Assembly (NCBI GenBank): GCA_900553025.1
Contig: USBT01000001.1
Coordinates: 1-64,000, forward strand
Source: an uncultured Eubacteriales bacterium
Lineage (GTDB): Bacteria > Bacillota > Clostridia > Peptostreptococcales > Anaerovoracaceae
Length of the DNA: 64,000 bases
Direction: 5' to 3'
Shown: piece after piece, positions 44,362-52,615 of the stretch
Position numbering within the stretch: position 1 is the stretch's first letter
Layout of the letters: each line of letters begins with the position of its first letter
The notes under the pieces: model-generated
What the model was told of the DNA's origin: nothing
The model's database searches: none
What the model saw: only the letters and a program-made list of their open reading frames with translations
Position numbers and translations under genes: made by a program

Positions 44362-44925
44362 ATGATTTTCAGGTACAAGCACTTGGTCAGATTACTTGAC
44401 CTTGATGATGAATTTATTATAGATTTGCAATACTATAAATCTTCGAATTTCTTCAAGAAAAAATTTTATAGTGAGAATGAATGTTTTTTACATGAATCTA
44501 CCGCATTCAGACTAATCAAGGCCAAGAATGCGTTTAAAAGAGAAGGGCTCTTTGTCAAAATATGGGATGCATACCGTCCTGTCAGCGTGCAAGCGAAAAT
44601 GTGGGAGACTCTACCTGACAATAATTACGTTGCATATCCTCCGTCAAAAGACAACAAAACATATAAATATTCACATATGAACGGCCAGTGCGTAGACCTG
44701 ACATTAGTTGATAAAAATTATAGAAATGTACCAATGCCCACTGCTTTCGATGATTTTAGTGAGAAGGCAGGACTTGACAACAACCCAGACAGTATAGAAA
44801 AGAGCAACGCTTTGCTTTTAAAAGATACGATGATAGAATGCGGATTTACACCATATGAAAATGAATGGTGGCACTTCTACGACAAGAATGAGGAACCAAA
44901 AGAATATTTAGACTTTATCTTTTGA
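44362..44925 (+). CDS. D-alanyl-D-alanine dipeptidase, VanX/DdpX-like (peptidase M15D)
   Basis: A 187-residue zinc dipeptidase. The family motifs are W-D-A-Y-R-P (about residue 68-73), the zinc site S-H-M-N-G-Q-C-V-D (H and D ligands near 112 and 119) and E-W-W-H-F-Y near 171-176 with the catalytic glutamate and third ligand. It would hydrolyse D-Ala-D-Ala in the cytoplasm. No vanHA-type ligase genes are present, so this looks like a housekeeping or catabolic DdpX-type enzyme rather than vancomycin resistance. The start follows GGGAG. The last 18 bases overlap a convergent small gene. Confidence 0.88.
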   Translation: MIFRYKHLVRLLDLDDEFIIDLQYYKSSNFFKKKFYSENECFLHESTAFRLIKAKNAFKREGLFVKIWDAYRPVSVQAKMWETLPDNNYVAYPPSKDNKTYKYSHMNGQCVDLTLVDKNYRNVPMPTAFDDFSEKAGLDNNPDSIEKSNALLLKDTMIECGFTPYENEWWHFYDKNEEPKEYLDFIF

Positions 44926-45102
44926 GTCCTCGCAGCTGCCATCATCTTCATAATCAGATTTTACAGGCTTCTTTGCTTCTCTATTGCCTATATTTTTCTT
45001 CTTCATCAGTAGGCTTAGCAAACTATCTTCTCCACTTTTTAGGAGAAAAACAAAAGACAATATAATAATTATTAAACCTATCACTATTTTGATTATTACC
45101 AT
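44908..45102 (-). CDS. Possible small membrane protein, convergent with the dipeptidase gene
   Basis: A 64-residue frame with an N-terminal hydrophobic helix (residues 2-22) and a charged lysine- and aspartate-rich tail. AGGAGG lies 13 bases before the ATG, somewhat far. Its 3' end overlaps the VanX-like gene by 18 bases on the other strand. It is plausible but unproven and has no family that I recognise. Confidence 0.42.
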   Translation of the reverse strand: MVIIKIVIGLIIIILSFVFLLKSGEDSLLSLLMKKKNIGNREAKKPVKSDYEDDGSCEDSKDKV

Positions 45103-45184
45103 TTTAATTCTAAATCCTCCTGATAGTGAGTCGTAGAATATTTTCCACTTGCGTAGTCTTTATTTTAACTGAAAGGAATAGCAA

Positions 45185-46381
45185 ATGTCAAAAAATTTAA
45201 CAAAAGCAATTGATGAAGAAATCAACAAAATATATCCCGAAATCATAAAAATCCGAAATCACATACATGAGAATCCTGAACTCAGCGAACAGGAATACAA
45301 CACATCCGAATATATATGCAATATATTAACTGCCAACGACATAGAATTTACAAGGATGAAGAAGAACAATGGAGTTTGCGCTGTAATCAGAGGACAGGGT
45401 GATAAACCATGCGTTGGAATCAGAGCAGACATGGACGCCTTGCCAATCAACGAAGATGTAGAGTGGGCACATAAGTCGAAATCTCCAAATATTATGCATG
45501 CATGCGGGCACGATATTCATACATCCATTTTGCTAGGCACAGCAATTGTATTAAAATCTCATTCAGACCATCTTAAGGGAAGTGTAAAGTTTTTCTTCCA
45601 ACCCGCAGAGGAAACTGTAGGTGGTGCAGATTCAATGATAAGCGAGGGTGTTCTTGAAAGTCCAAAAGTTGATTATGCGATCGCATTGCATATTGACCCA
45701 AGCCTCGATGTTGGTACTGTAAATCTCTGTCCCGGACCACTTAACGGAGCATCTACTGAATTTGAAGTCAAGGTTTGTGGAAAATCATCACATGGCGCAT
45801 ATCCAAATATGGGAATTGACCCAATCATCATTTCATGCCACATAATCACCTTACTACAATCAGGATTAACACGCAAAATTGACCCCATTCAACCATCGCT
45901 AATAACTGTCGGTCAGATACACGGAGGGAGCAAGGGAAATATAATACCCGACTCTGTCACATTTTCAGGTATAATCAGAAGCTTAAACGAATCAAATATT
46001 CCAAAGCTTCAGGAGATAGTACAAAATATTTGCGAAGGCGCTGCAAACGGCTTCGGTGCAACTGTTGAAATAAAGTTCAAAGATGGCTACCCAGCATTAA
46101 CTAACAGCGAAGAGTTATTCCCGATTATCAAAAGCAGCTGCGAGCTAGCCCTTGGCAAGTCAAATGTTTTGTTGAACCAAGCGCCAAGCCTTGGTTGTGA
46201 TGACTTCGCTTATTTTTCAAAGAGCGTCAAAAGTTTTTATTATGATTTGGGATGCAAAAAGCCTGACTGCAAAATTCCCTATCCACTGCACAGTTCAAAG
46301 CTTGATCCCGATCCAGAATGCATAAAATTTGGAATACAAACTCAGATATATTCAATATTGAAAATTATGGGAGAGCTGTGA
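45185..46381 (+). CDS. M20 family amidohydrolase (N-acyl-amino-acid or hippurate hydrolase-like)
   Basis: A 398-residue metal-dependent amidase/aminoacylase. The N-terminus contains I-R-N-H-I-H-E-N-P-E-L-S; metal ligands are in G-I-R-A-D-M-D-A-L and M-H-A-C-G-H-D-I-H-T; the catalytic glutamates are in P-A-E-E-T-V-G-G. The lid domain lies at about 185-295. It removes an acyl or aminoacyl group from an amino acid; relatives include N-acetyl-diaminopimelate deacetylase and hippurate hydrolase. The ribosome site is AAAGGAA. Its stop overlaps the alr start (TGATG), so the two are coupled. The exact substrate is unknown. Confidence 0.88.
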   Translation: MSKNLTKAIDEEINKIYPEIIKIRNHIHENPELSEQEYNTSEYICNILTANDIEFTRMKKNNGVCAVIRGQGDKPCVGIRADMDALPINEDVEWAHKSKSPNIMHACGHDIHTSILLGTAIVLKSHSDHLKGSVKFFFQPAEETVGGADSMISEGVLESPKVDYAIALHIDPSLDVGTVNLCPGPLNGASTEFEVKVCGKSSHGAYPNMGIDPIIISCHIITLLQSGLTRKIDPIQPSLITVGQIHGGSKGNIIPDSVTFSGIIRSLNESNIPKLQEIVQNICEGAANGFGATVEIKFKDGYPALTNSEELFPIIKSSCELALGKSNVLLNQAPSLGCDDFAYFSKSVKSFYYDLGCKKPDCKIPYPLHSSKLDPDPECIKFGIQTQIYSILKIMGEL

Positions 46382-47502
46382 TGAATGAGCATAAATCTTT
46401 AAGAGATACAAAGTTATATGTAGACCTGGGGAAATTTCAATCCAATATACATTCAATAAGCAAGTTAATCGGTGATAGGACAAGAATTATGGCAGTTTTA
46501 AAGGCTAATGCTTATGGTCACGGACTGGCTGAGCTTGTCAAACCCGCGATATCAGTAGGAATTTCATATATTGGAGTAGCCACACTCAAGGAAGCCATAA
46601 CAGTCAGAGAATGTGATGAATCAGTTCCAATATTGATTTTGGGCTATACCCCCGAGCATTTATTTGATGCCGTAGTGGAAAATAACATCACACAGACAAT
46701 TTTTGACCTCGATTCTGCAAAAAAATTAGACCAAATCTCATCTATGAAAAACCACAAAACAAAGGTTCACATCAAAATAGACACGGGCTTGCACAGACTA
46801 GGCTTCTCAGACACGAATCAATCGCTTGAAGATATTTGGGTAATTAACAAAATGAAAAATTTAAATATTGAAGGTATTTTTTCACATCTGGCATTGACTG
46901 ACGATGAATCCAATGAAGTTCAATTTTTAAGATTCAGCAATTTCGTTCAGGCGCTCGAAGAGAAGGGTTGTAACTTTAAGATAAAACATTTAGCTGATAG
47001 CATCGCAACCGTCGATTATCCAAAATACAGACTAGATATGGTGCGTGTTGGCGCATTAATTTATGGAGTAAGAGGATTTCATAAAGGGAATGTTGAGGTC
47101 GAGCTAATTTCTTCGCTCAAGACAAAGATCGCTCAAATTCATCAAATCAGTAAGGGTGAAGGGGTTAGTTACGATTATACGTGGAAAGCCGAAAGACCAA
47201 GCATCATCGGCACCATCCCCATAGGATATGGGGACGGAATTCCAAGGAACCTCAGTAACAAAGGGTATGCAAGTGTTGATGGATGGAAATGCCCTTTCGT
47301 CGGCTTAATCAACATGGACTACGCCATGATCGATCTCACCTATATACCCGATATAGCTAAGACATATAAAGATAAGGAGGTCATTATTTATGATGACTCT
47401 GATTCATCCATGGATATCTCGGATATTGCAAAGATTACAGGCACAAATAAAAATGACATACTTTGTAGAATCACACCTAGAGTAGAAAGGGTTTATTTCT
47501 AA
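46381..47502 (+). CDS. alr: Alanine racemase
   Basis: A 373-residue fold-III PLP racemase interconverting L- and D-alanine. The PLP lysine is K41 in A-V-L-K-A-N-A-Y-G-H-G, and the second catalytic residue is the tyrosine in S-Y-D-Y-T-W-K-A. The C-terminal domain has I-N-M-D-Y-A-M-I-D-L, where many enzymes have C-M-D-Q. I chose the ATG overlapping the M20 stop, with GGGAGAG upstream, over an in-frame ATG that lies inside the M20 gene. The coupling suggests linked release and racemisation of an amino acid. Its 3' end overlaps the convergent regulator gene by 4 bases. Confidence 0.92.
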   Translation: MNEHKSLRDTKLYVDLGKFQSNIHSISKLIGDRTRIMAVLKANAYGHGLAELVKPAISVGISYIGVATLKEAITVRECDESVPILILGYTPEHLFDAVVENNITQTIFDLDSAKKLDQISSMKNHKTKVHIKIDTGLHRLGFSDTNQSLEDIWVINKMKNLNIEGIFSHLALTDDESNEVQFLRFSNFVQALEEKGCNFKIKHLADSIATVDYPKYRLDMVRVGALIYGVRGFHKGNVEVELISSLKTKIAQIHQISKGEGVSYDYTWKAERPSIIGTIPIGYGDGIPRNLSNKGYASVDGWKCPFVGLINMDYAMIDLTYIPDIAKTYKDKEVIIYDDSDSSMDISDIAKITGTNKNDILCRITPRVERVYF

Positions 47503-49343
47503 TTCAAGCCATATTTTTTGAGCTTGTCATAAAAATTAGTTTTAGAAATTCCAAGCTCTTTAATAACTAGATTATTATTGCCGTTATTTTTTATTAACGC
47601 GTTTTCAATAATCTTTTTTTCTTCGTACTCCAAAAGTTCTTTTAGAGTACTGCCTCTATCTGTAGGTATAATCTGAAGGTGTTCCTTGTAAATTATTTTT
47701 GAGTCGCACAAGGTAATCGCCCTCTCGACGATATTTTCAAGCTCTCTCACATTGCCAGGCCAATCATAGGATTCAAGAACCTCTAAAGCCTCTTCAGAAA
47801 ATTGCTTCATCGGCATGTCATATCTCTTACAAAATTCAGTTAAAATATGGTTTATGAGAAGGTAAATATCCTGCTTACGATCTCTTAGAGGCGGTATCTC
47901 AATCGGAAACACATTAATTCTATAGTATAAATCCTCTCTAAACTCTCCCAAGGAAATCGATTCTTCCAGATTCTTATTAGTAGCTACAATCACTCTCACA
48001 TCTACATCTACGGGTTTTGCAGAACCTATTCTGTAAATGCTCTTATTTTGCAGTACATGCAAAAGCTTCACCTGAATGTCCATAGGTAGCTCACCCACTT
48101 CGTCCAGAAAAATTGTACCACCGCTTGCCGCTTCAAAAAACCCCATTTTGCCGTTAGGATTGGCTCCTGTAAAAGCACCCCCTACATATCCAAAAAGCTC
48201 ACTTTCAAAAAGCGTAACTGGTATCGAATTGCAGTTCACCTCTACAAATGGAGCATTTTCATTCCACATCTTGTGAATTTCATGAGCAATCTTGGACTTT
48301 CCGGTGCCGCTTTCTCCTGTGATAATGACATTAAACTTATTTTGTGATGCTTTATACGCAAGATATTTGACCTGCTTTGCTACATTGCTGCTCCCGACGA
48401 AGGCATTGAACGCATCTTCAGGATAGTTTGAAAAATCAGCAGAAAAATGATTCCTATTCTTGATGTTCGCAATAAACTTCTCATGGTTATGCATAATATT
48501 TTCTAGCTTATCCGGCTGTTCCAATATCAAAAACACCCCCGTATCGCCAGTTTCTTCGTCGCTATCAGGTATAATGCTACAGATAAACTCTCTCTTGTTC
48601 AGTTCCTTGGGTAAGCCTATAAGGTATTCATCCTCTACCCCCTCTATTATTCTAAATAATTTTTCGCTCAGCTCAGACTCATCAAATAAATTCAAAAATA
48701 AAGTGCCCTCAACATCGACATTGTTTTCGCCCTTTTCCTTTGCGGCAAATCTCCCGCCCCTCAGCAAAATAGCAATGTCTTCCTTCCTAGCTGTATATCC
48801 CTTAGATTGAAAAAACTTTATCTCGCCCAATTGTCCGTCGATTACAACCATATGACCAACCGAACTCAAATAGTCTAAATTATACTCTCTATTATCTACT
48901 ATTATTTTGATGCATTTACTATCTCTGTCTATTATCCCAGAAATTTCAAAGCCTAGATATTCCTTTTCTATTGAAATTTTTCTATCCGACTCATCACTGC
49001 GCAAATACTTGTAGTACGGCTTAAAATCACTATTGCCATAGACACCTATTGCGATTAGCATATCTCCCTTGAGTATATCATTATTGTGAATATTTATTTT
49101 GTTCAAGTCATCTGCTACAAGTCCACCGTCGTCATCTCCGACACAGTTATCTGCAATCACGACAATATCCCCAGGATTGATGACGCCTTCCTTGTGGTCA
49201 TAAAGGCTGCCGACATTAATTCCGGTAAACTCCTTTGCTCTATAATTGGCCATTTGGATTTTTCTATTTTTATCTATATAAAAAAATCCTCTGCCAAGCT
49301 TGTCGAAAAAATCGCCCAAAATATGAATATTGTCTTTTCGCAT
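47499..49343 (-). CDS. Sigma-54-dependent transcriptional activator with N-terminal sensory domain
   Basis: A 614-residue enhancer-binding protein. The N-terminal ~60 residues are PAS-like (G-R-G-F-F-Y-I-D-K-N-R-K-I-Q-M-A-N). A further domain follows with N-P-G-D-I-V-V-I-A-D-N-C-V-G-D-D-D-G-G, of a type I cannot name. The AAA+ domain (about 320-550) has G-E-S-G-T-G-K-S and the sigma-54 loop G-A-F-T-G-A, and the C-terminus is a Fis-type helix-turn-helix. There is no receiver domain, so a small ligand or a PAS signal probably controls it. It is convergent with alr. A likely target is the spmA operon, which has a sigma-54-type promoter; this is inference. Confidence 0.92.
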   Translation of the reverse strand: MRKDNIHILGDFFDKLGRGFFYIDKNRKIQMANYRAKEFTGINVGSLYDHKEGVINPGDIVVIADNCVGDDDGGLVADDLNKINIHNNDILKGDMLIAIGVYGNSDFKPYYKYLRSDESDRKISIEKEYLGFEISGIIDRDSKCIKIIVDNREYNLDYLSSVGHMVVIDGQLGEIKFFQSKGYTARKEDIAILLRGGRFAAKEKGENNVDVEGTLFLNLFDESELSEKLFRIIEGVEDEYLIGLPKELNKREFICSIIPDSDEETGDTGVFLILEQPDKLENIMHNHEKFIANIKNRNHFSADFSNYPEDAFNAFVGSSNVAKQVKYLAYKASQNKFNVIITGESGTGKSKIAHEIHKMWNENAPFVEVNCNSIPVTLFESELFGYVGGAFTGANPNGKMGFFEAASGGTIFLDEVGELPMDIQVKLLHVLQNKSIYRIGSAKPVDVDVRVIVATNKNLEESISLGEFREDLYYRINVFPIEIPPLRDRKQDIYLLINHILTEFCKRYDMPMKQFSEEALEVLESYDWPGNVRELENIVERAITLCDSKIIYKEHLQIIPTDRGSTLKELLEYEEKKIIENALIKNNGNNNLVIKELGISKTNFYDKLKKYGLN

Positions 49344-49501
49344 GCTTCCTCCTCAGTAGTGCTAGTAGTATCGCGTGACCAACGCTTTTCTCTATTTTAC
49401 CACATGTGTTTTAATGTGCAATGGTGTTTGAACCAATGGTAGTTTCAAGCTCATTTATTTTATGGTTTCATGCAGCGTCTATCCCATTGCTTTTCTTCAT
49501 G

Positions 49502-49530
49502 AAAAAAAAACCAGTATCTGTGCTGGCTTA
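49502..49530 (-). terminator. Rho-independent terminator after the 49557-49784 gene
   Basis: On the minus strand AGCCAG pairs with CTGGTT (6 bp, one G-U) and is followed by nine T. It lies about 28 bases after the small gene's stop and supports that gene being transcribed. Confidence 0.7.
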
Positions 49531-49556
49531 ATAAATTTTATTATTATATTCTTTAT

Positions 49557-49784
49557 TCACTCAAATACTATACTGAGTTTGCTGCCTTCTACATTTGGTG
49601 TGACCCATACACAGAAATCATCCCAGCTATCATCAACTTTTGATCTCAAATAAATATTCTCAAAGTTATCAGCCACATCAGATGGAATTAGCCACCCAAA
49701 TAAGCAATCTAATTCCATATCTTTAAAAGCAATATCATCGCATTGCCCAAAATCCATAAAAAACAGCATTTTGCATGTTGGCAT
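49557..49784 (-). CDS. Small hypothetical protein, possibly a gene remnant
   Basis: A 75-residue acidic protein with no hydrophobic segment (for example D-V-A-D-N-F-E-N-I-Y-L-R). I do not recognise it. A proper terminator directly follows and GAGGT lies about 12 bases before the ATG, so it may be expressed. The short length, the gene-poor surroundings and the dispersed repeat just upstream (49838-49863) also fit the 3' end of a decayed longer gene. Confidence 0.5.
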   Translation of the reverse strand: MPTCKMLFFMDFGQCDDIAFKDMELDCLFGWLIPSDVADNFENIYLRSKVDDSWDDFCVWVTPNVEGSKLSIVFE

Positions 49785-49837
49785 GGGCTTGGACTACCTC
49801 AAAATATTTTATAAAGCTCTCGTTTTCTTTTTATATT

Positions 49838-49863
49838 CAACATCTTAGTTAATATGGATTATT
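49838..49863 (+). repeat. Dispersed 26-base repeat, copy 2
   Basis: This copy matches 38633-38658 at 25 of 26 bases. It lies 54 bases upstream of the small hypothetical gene and just before the hairpins at 49898-49945. Confidence 0.6.
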
Positions 49864-49897
49864 ATATTTGTTATTAAAAATTTATGGTGTCATAGTA

Positions 49898-49945
49898 TAC
49901 AAGTACTGCTTGTACAATTAAGAGGGGCGTTTCAGCCCCTTTTTT
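49898..49945 (+). ncRNA. Hairpin plus terminator on the plus strand, possible short RNA
   Basis: A hairpin (TACAAG/CTTGTA, 5-base loop, 49898-49914) is followed by a GC-rich terminator hairpin (AGGGGC/GCCCCT, 49923-49940) and TTTTTT on the plus strand. No plus-strand gene precedes it within 2.3 kb. It may end a short untranslated RNA or be left over from a lost gene; on the minus strand it could weakly stop the DMT transporter transcript. Confidence 0.35.
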
Positions 49946-50034
49946 ATATCAAATGTTTTCTTCAGCCTTTTTTTATACTATATAACTATAATTTGTGTTA
50001 TTTTACATCATAACGGCTCTAGAATATGACTTAA

Positions 50035-50862
50035 TCATATGTTAATTAGTAATACCGACAGAAAAATTATTACCATTGTTATTGCATCTTTAATAGTATG
50101 TTTAGCCTTGAAAAAAATCCATTCGATTAAATTCACAAAGAAAATTACACATCCACTGTATACAGGAAAAACAATATAAGAAGGCAAAACTAAAGTAGCA
50201 TGTATTACTCCCCATGTAATACAGTAGTTTGCCAATCCAATACCAATACCATATTTAATTTCTTTATTTCCTAATTTAAACTTTTCCTTGCACAATGATA
50301 CTCCCATAACAACAAATGCTATTCCAAAAGAAAATAATATGTATTGACCAATGTATTTTGCTTCCCAGAAATAAGTTGCTATTTTATAATTAAAATCAAT
50401 AAGTCCTCCGAAAATTAAAATTGAAAACAGATATTTATATTTTATAAATTTTTGTTCATTTGTTTTATTATATGACAAAATAATTGCGACAATAGATAGA
50501 ACAATTCCTAATAGATTTGTATATCTAGGGTCTTCATTTAAAAATACAATAGAAAAGACTGTTGGGATTATTATTCCCAATCTATTATAGATTGTAGAAA
50601 TTCCAGCACCATTCTCTATTATACTTTTTTTTTGCAATATCATACATATTGCCATTAGTATTCCGTTTACTATAGCGAGTAATAACAGGCTATAATTAAA
50701 TTCTATTTTATATTTTAACAAGAATGAAATGTAAGATAGGATAAAGGCTGTAATATAATTAATGAAAAGGGTCTGTCTAGAATCAGCATTGCTCTCATCT
50801 GATTTTTTCATAATAAATATCATAATTATATTAGCACATATCAAAACAATTAAATTTAGCAT
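50035..50862 (-). CDS. EamA/DMT-superfamily transporter
   Basis: A 275-residue membrane protein with about ten short helices, the drug/metabolite transporter (EamA) layout with two five-helix repeats. It starts at ATG after GGAGGATAAAGG, 49 bases after the amidohydrolase gene, so it is the last gene of the NhaC-amidohydrolase-DMT run. The role could be export of the product of the amidohydrolase. The substrate is unknown. Base composition is more AT-rich than the neighbours to the left. Confidence 0.8.
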   Translation of the reverse strand: MLNLIVLICANIIMIFIMKKSDESNADSRQTLFINYITAFILSYISFLLKYKIEFNYSLLLLAIVNGILMAICMILQKKSIIENGAGISTIYNRLGIIIPTVFSIVFLNEDPRYTNLLGIVLSIVAIILSYNKTNEQKFIKYKYLFSILIFGGLIDFNYKIATYFWEAKYIGQYILFSFGIAFVVMGVSLCKEKFKLGNKEIKYGIGIGLANYCITWGVIHATLVLPSYIVFPVYSGCVIFFVNLIEWIFFKAKHTIKDAITMVIIFLSVLLINI

Positions 50863-50911
50863 CCTTTATCCTCCATCATAATTATGGAGAGCAGTTTTGC
50901 TCTCCATATTA

Positions 50912-52579
50912 CTATCTTTCATAAATAATTTTACCGTCCAATATAGTTTTTTCTACAAGTATGTTTTTAATATCTTCTTCATCGATTTCATTTAAATTTT
51001 TATTTAAAATTGCTATATCAGCTAACTTCCCTACCTCCAACGAGCCTTTATATTCTTCCTCTCTGTTTTGAATCGCTCCGTTAATTGTCATCATCCTAAG
51101 CGCTTCTTTAATGGTAATTTTTTCAATTGTCCCTAAGCGGTATCCTCTAATACCTTTTCTTGTAACAGCAGCATACATATTCCAAAACGGATTTACATCA
51201 GCACACGGCATGTCTGTACTTAAGTTACAAATAATGTCGTTATCTATATATGTTCTTAATGGTAGAAAACTATTTTGTTTATCAATTGGCAAAATCTCAC
51301 CATATCCGTCAGCTTCACCATATATAAATGAACCTTGAACAGATGCTATCATTCCTACTTCGGACATTTTCTCAATGGAATCATCCGATGGATAGTAAGC
51401 ATGTATAATTTGATGTCTATGGGATCTTGGATTCGATTTTACTGCGTCATATATCGCATCAACAGCATGTTTAATAGCAACGTCACCCATTACATGAATA
51501 CCTACATCCCAATCCATGTCATGAGCTTCTTTTACATACTTAGGTAATTTTTCAAGATCTAATCTCAAGTTAAATTCTCTAAGTTTAGATTCCCCTTTAT
51601 ACGGTCATGATTTCAAAGCTGTTCCAGATGTTAATCCACCATCAATTGCCATTTTTAATGCTGAATATCTAATCCATTGGTTCCCATACCCTGAAGTAAA
51701 ATTATACATATCAAATATTCTATTCAGAGTTTCTTCATCTTGCATCAAAGTAAAGCCATGCCAATTTGGCATTAAATCAACTCTACAAGATAATTTGCCA
51801 TTTTTTAACAGGTTGTGGTAGGCTCTACATATTGATGTACTTACGCCAGGCTCTGTTATGGATGTAATTCCATATGTTTTATAATGTTGTAGAGCTAACA
51901 AAATAGATTTTTCTAGTAAATCAATTGAAGGCTCCCCCTTATTAGCTCCAAATTCATCACTCCCAAAAGGACCTGTCATTACTTCTCTGATTAGCAGTAC
52001 CGCATTTCCTTTTAAGACTCCTGTGGGTTCTCCTGTAATCTCATCCTTCTCAATTTCGCCGCTTTTCGGATTCGGAGTATCTTTTGTAATTCCAGCCTTC
52101 TTTAACGCTAATGAGTTTGCAACGCAAGCCCCAAAAATTCTTTCAATTACAATAGGATTATCTTTGCTCACTTTATCTAGATCCTCTTTATTAGGACTTC
52201 TATTTTCGATAAATTGAGACTCAATATAACTTCCACCTTGAATCCATACGCCTTTACTTGTTTTTGAAATCTTTTCTTTAAGTTTATGTTGTAATTCTTC
52301 TATACTATTAATTCCAAATAGCACTACTCCATCATACATAAGCCCTGCTTCCCATGCATGATTATGACCATCTATAATTCCAGGGATTACAGACTTGCCA
52401 TTAGCATCAATCAATTTAGTGTGTTCATTTGATAATTCGAGTATAGCTTCATTATCTCCCAGTGCAATTATTATATTGTTGTACAGAGCAATTGCCTCAA
52501 ATATTTCATTGTCTTTATTAACAGAATGGACTGACGCATTATAAATAATTAATGTTGGATCTTGTTTAACTAACTTCAT
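50912..52579 (-). CDS. YtcJ-type amidohydrolase interrupted by one in-frame UGA (selenoprotein candidate or pseudogene)
   Basis: Read through, the gene encodes 555 residues of an amidohydrolase-3 (YtcJ/NfdA-like) protein. The H-x-H metal motif (H72, H74) is before the UGA at codon 325; H362 in H-V-M-G-D, H393 and D456 in S-T-D are after it, so neither half alone has a full active site. The frame does not shift: A-L-K-S, UGA, P-Y-K-G continues directly, and the P-Y after the family's T-A-L segment is kept. A hairpin that fits the bacterial SECIS pattern follows (51557-51590). The second half also has an internal ATG at 51568, but no good ribosome site. The start follows AGAGG. Options are Sec insertion, recent nonsense mutation, or read error. 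Confidence 0.75.
51557..51590 (-). promoter_or_regulatory. SECIS-like hairpin downstream of the in-frame UGA
   Basis: On the minus strand AUCUAA and UUAGAU form 6 bp, then an A-A mismatch, then CUUAG/UUGAG (5 bp, two G-U), closing a 10-base loop with G at its second position. The stem begins 14 bases after the UGA and the loop about 26 bases after it, within the range known for bacterial SECIS elements. AT-rich DNA can form such stems by chance. Confidence 0.45.
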
Positions 52580-52615
52580 AACTAACCTCTATATTTCAAT
52601 ATTTTCTATTATTTA

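Noticed and set aside
44362..44925. Vancomycin-resistance cluster
   Set aside because: Only a VanX-like dipeptidase is present; no VanH-type dehydrogenase, D-Ala-D-Lac ligase or VanRS pair is nearby.
49462..49653. 63-codon plus-strand frame
   Set aside because: It is antisense to the small hypothetical gene, crosses its terminator and has no ribosome site.
51568..51607. Frameshift in the amidohydrolase
   Set aside because: The reading frame is the same on both sides of the UGA, so a frameshift does not explain the interruption; nonsense mutation or recoding remain.
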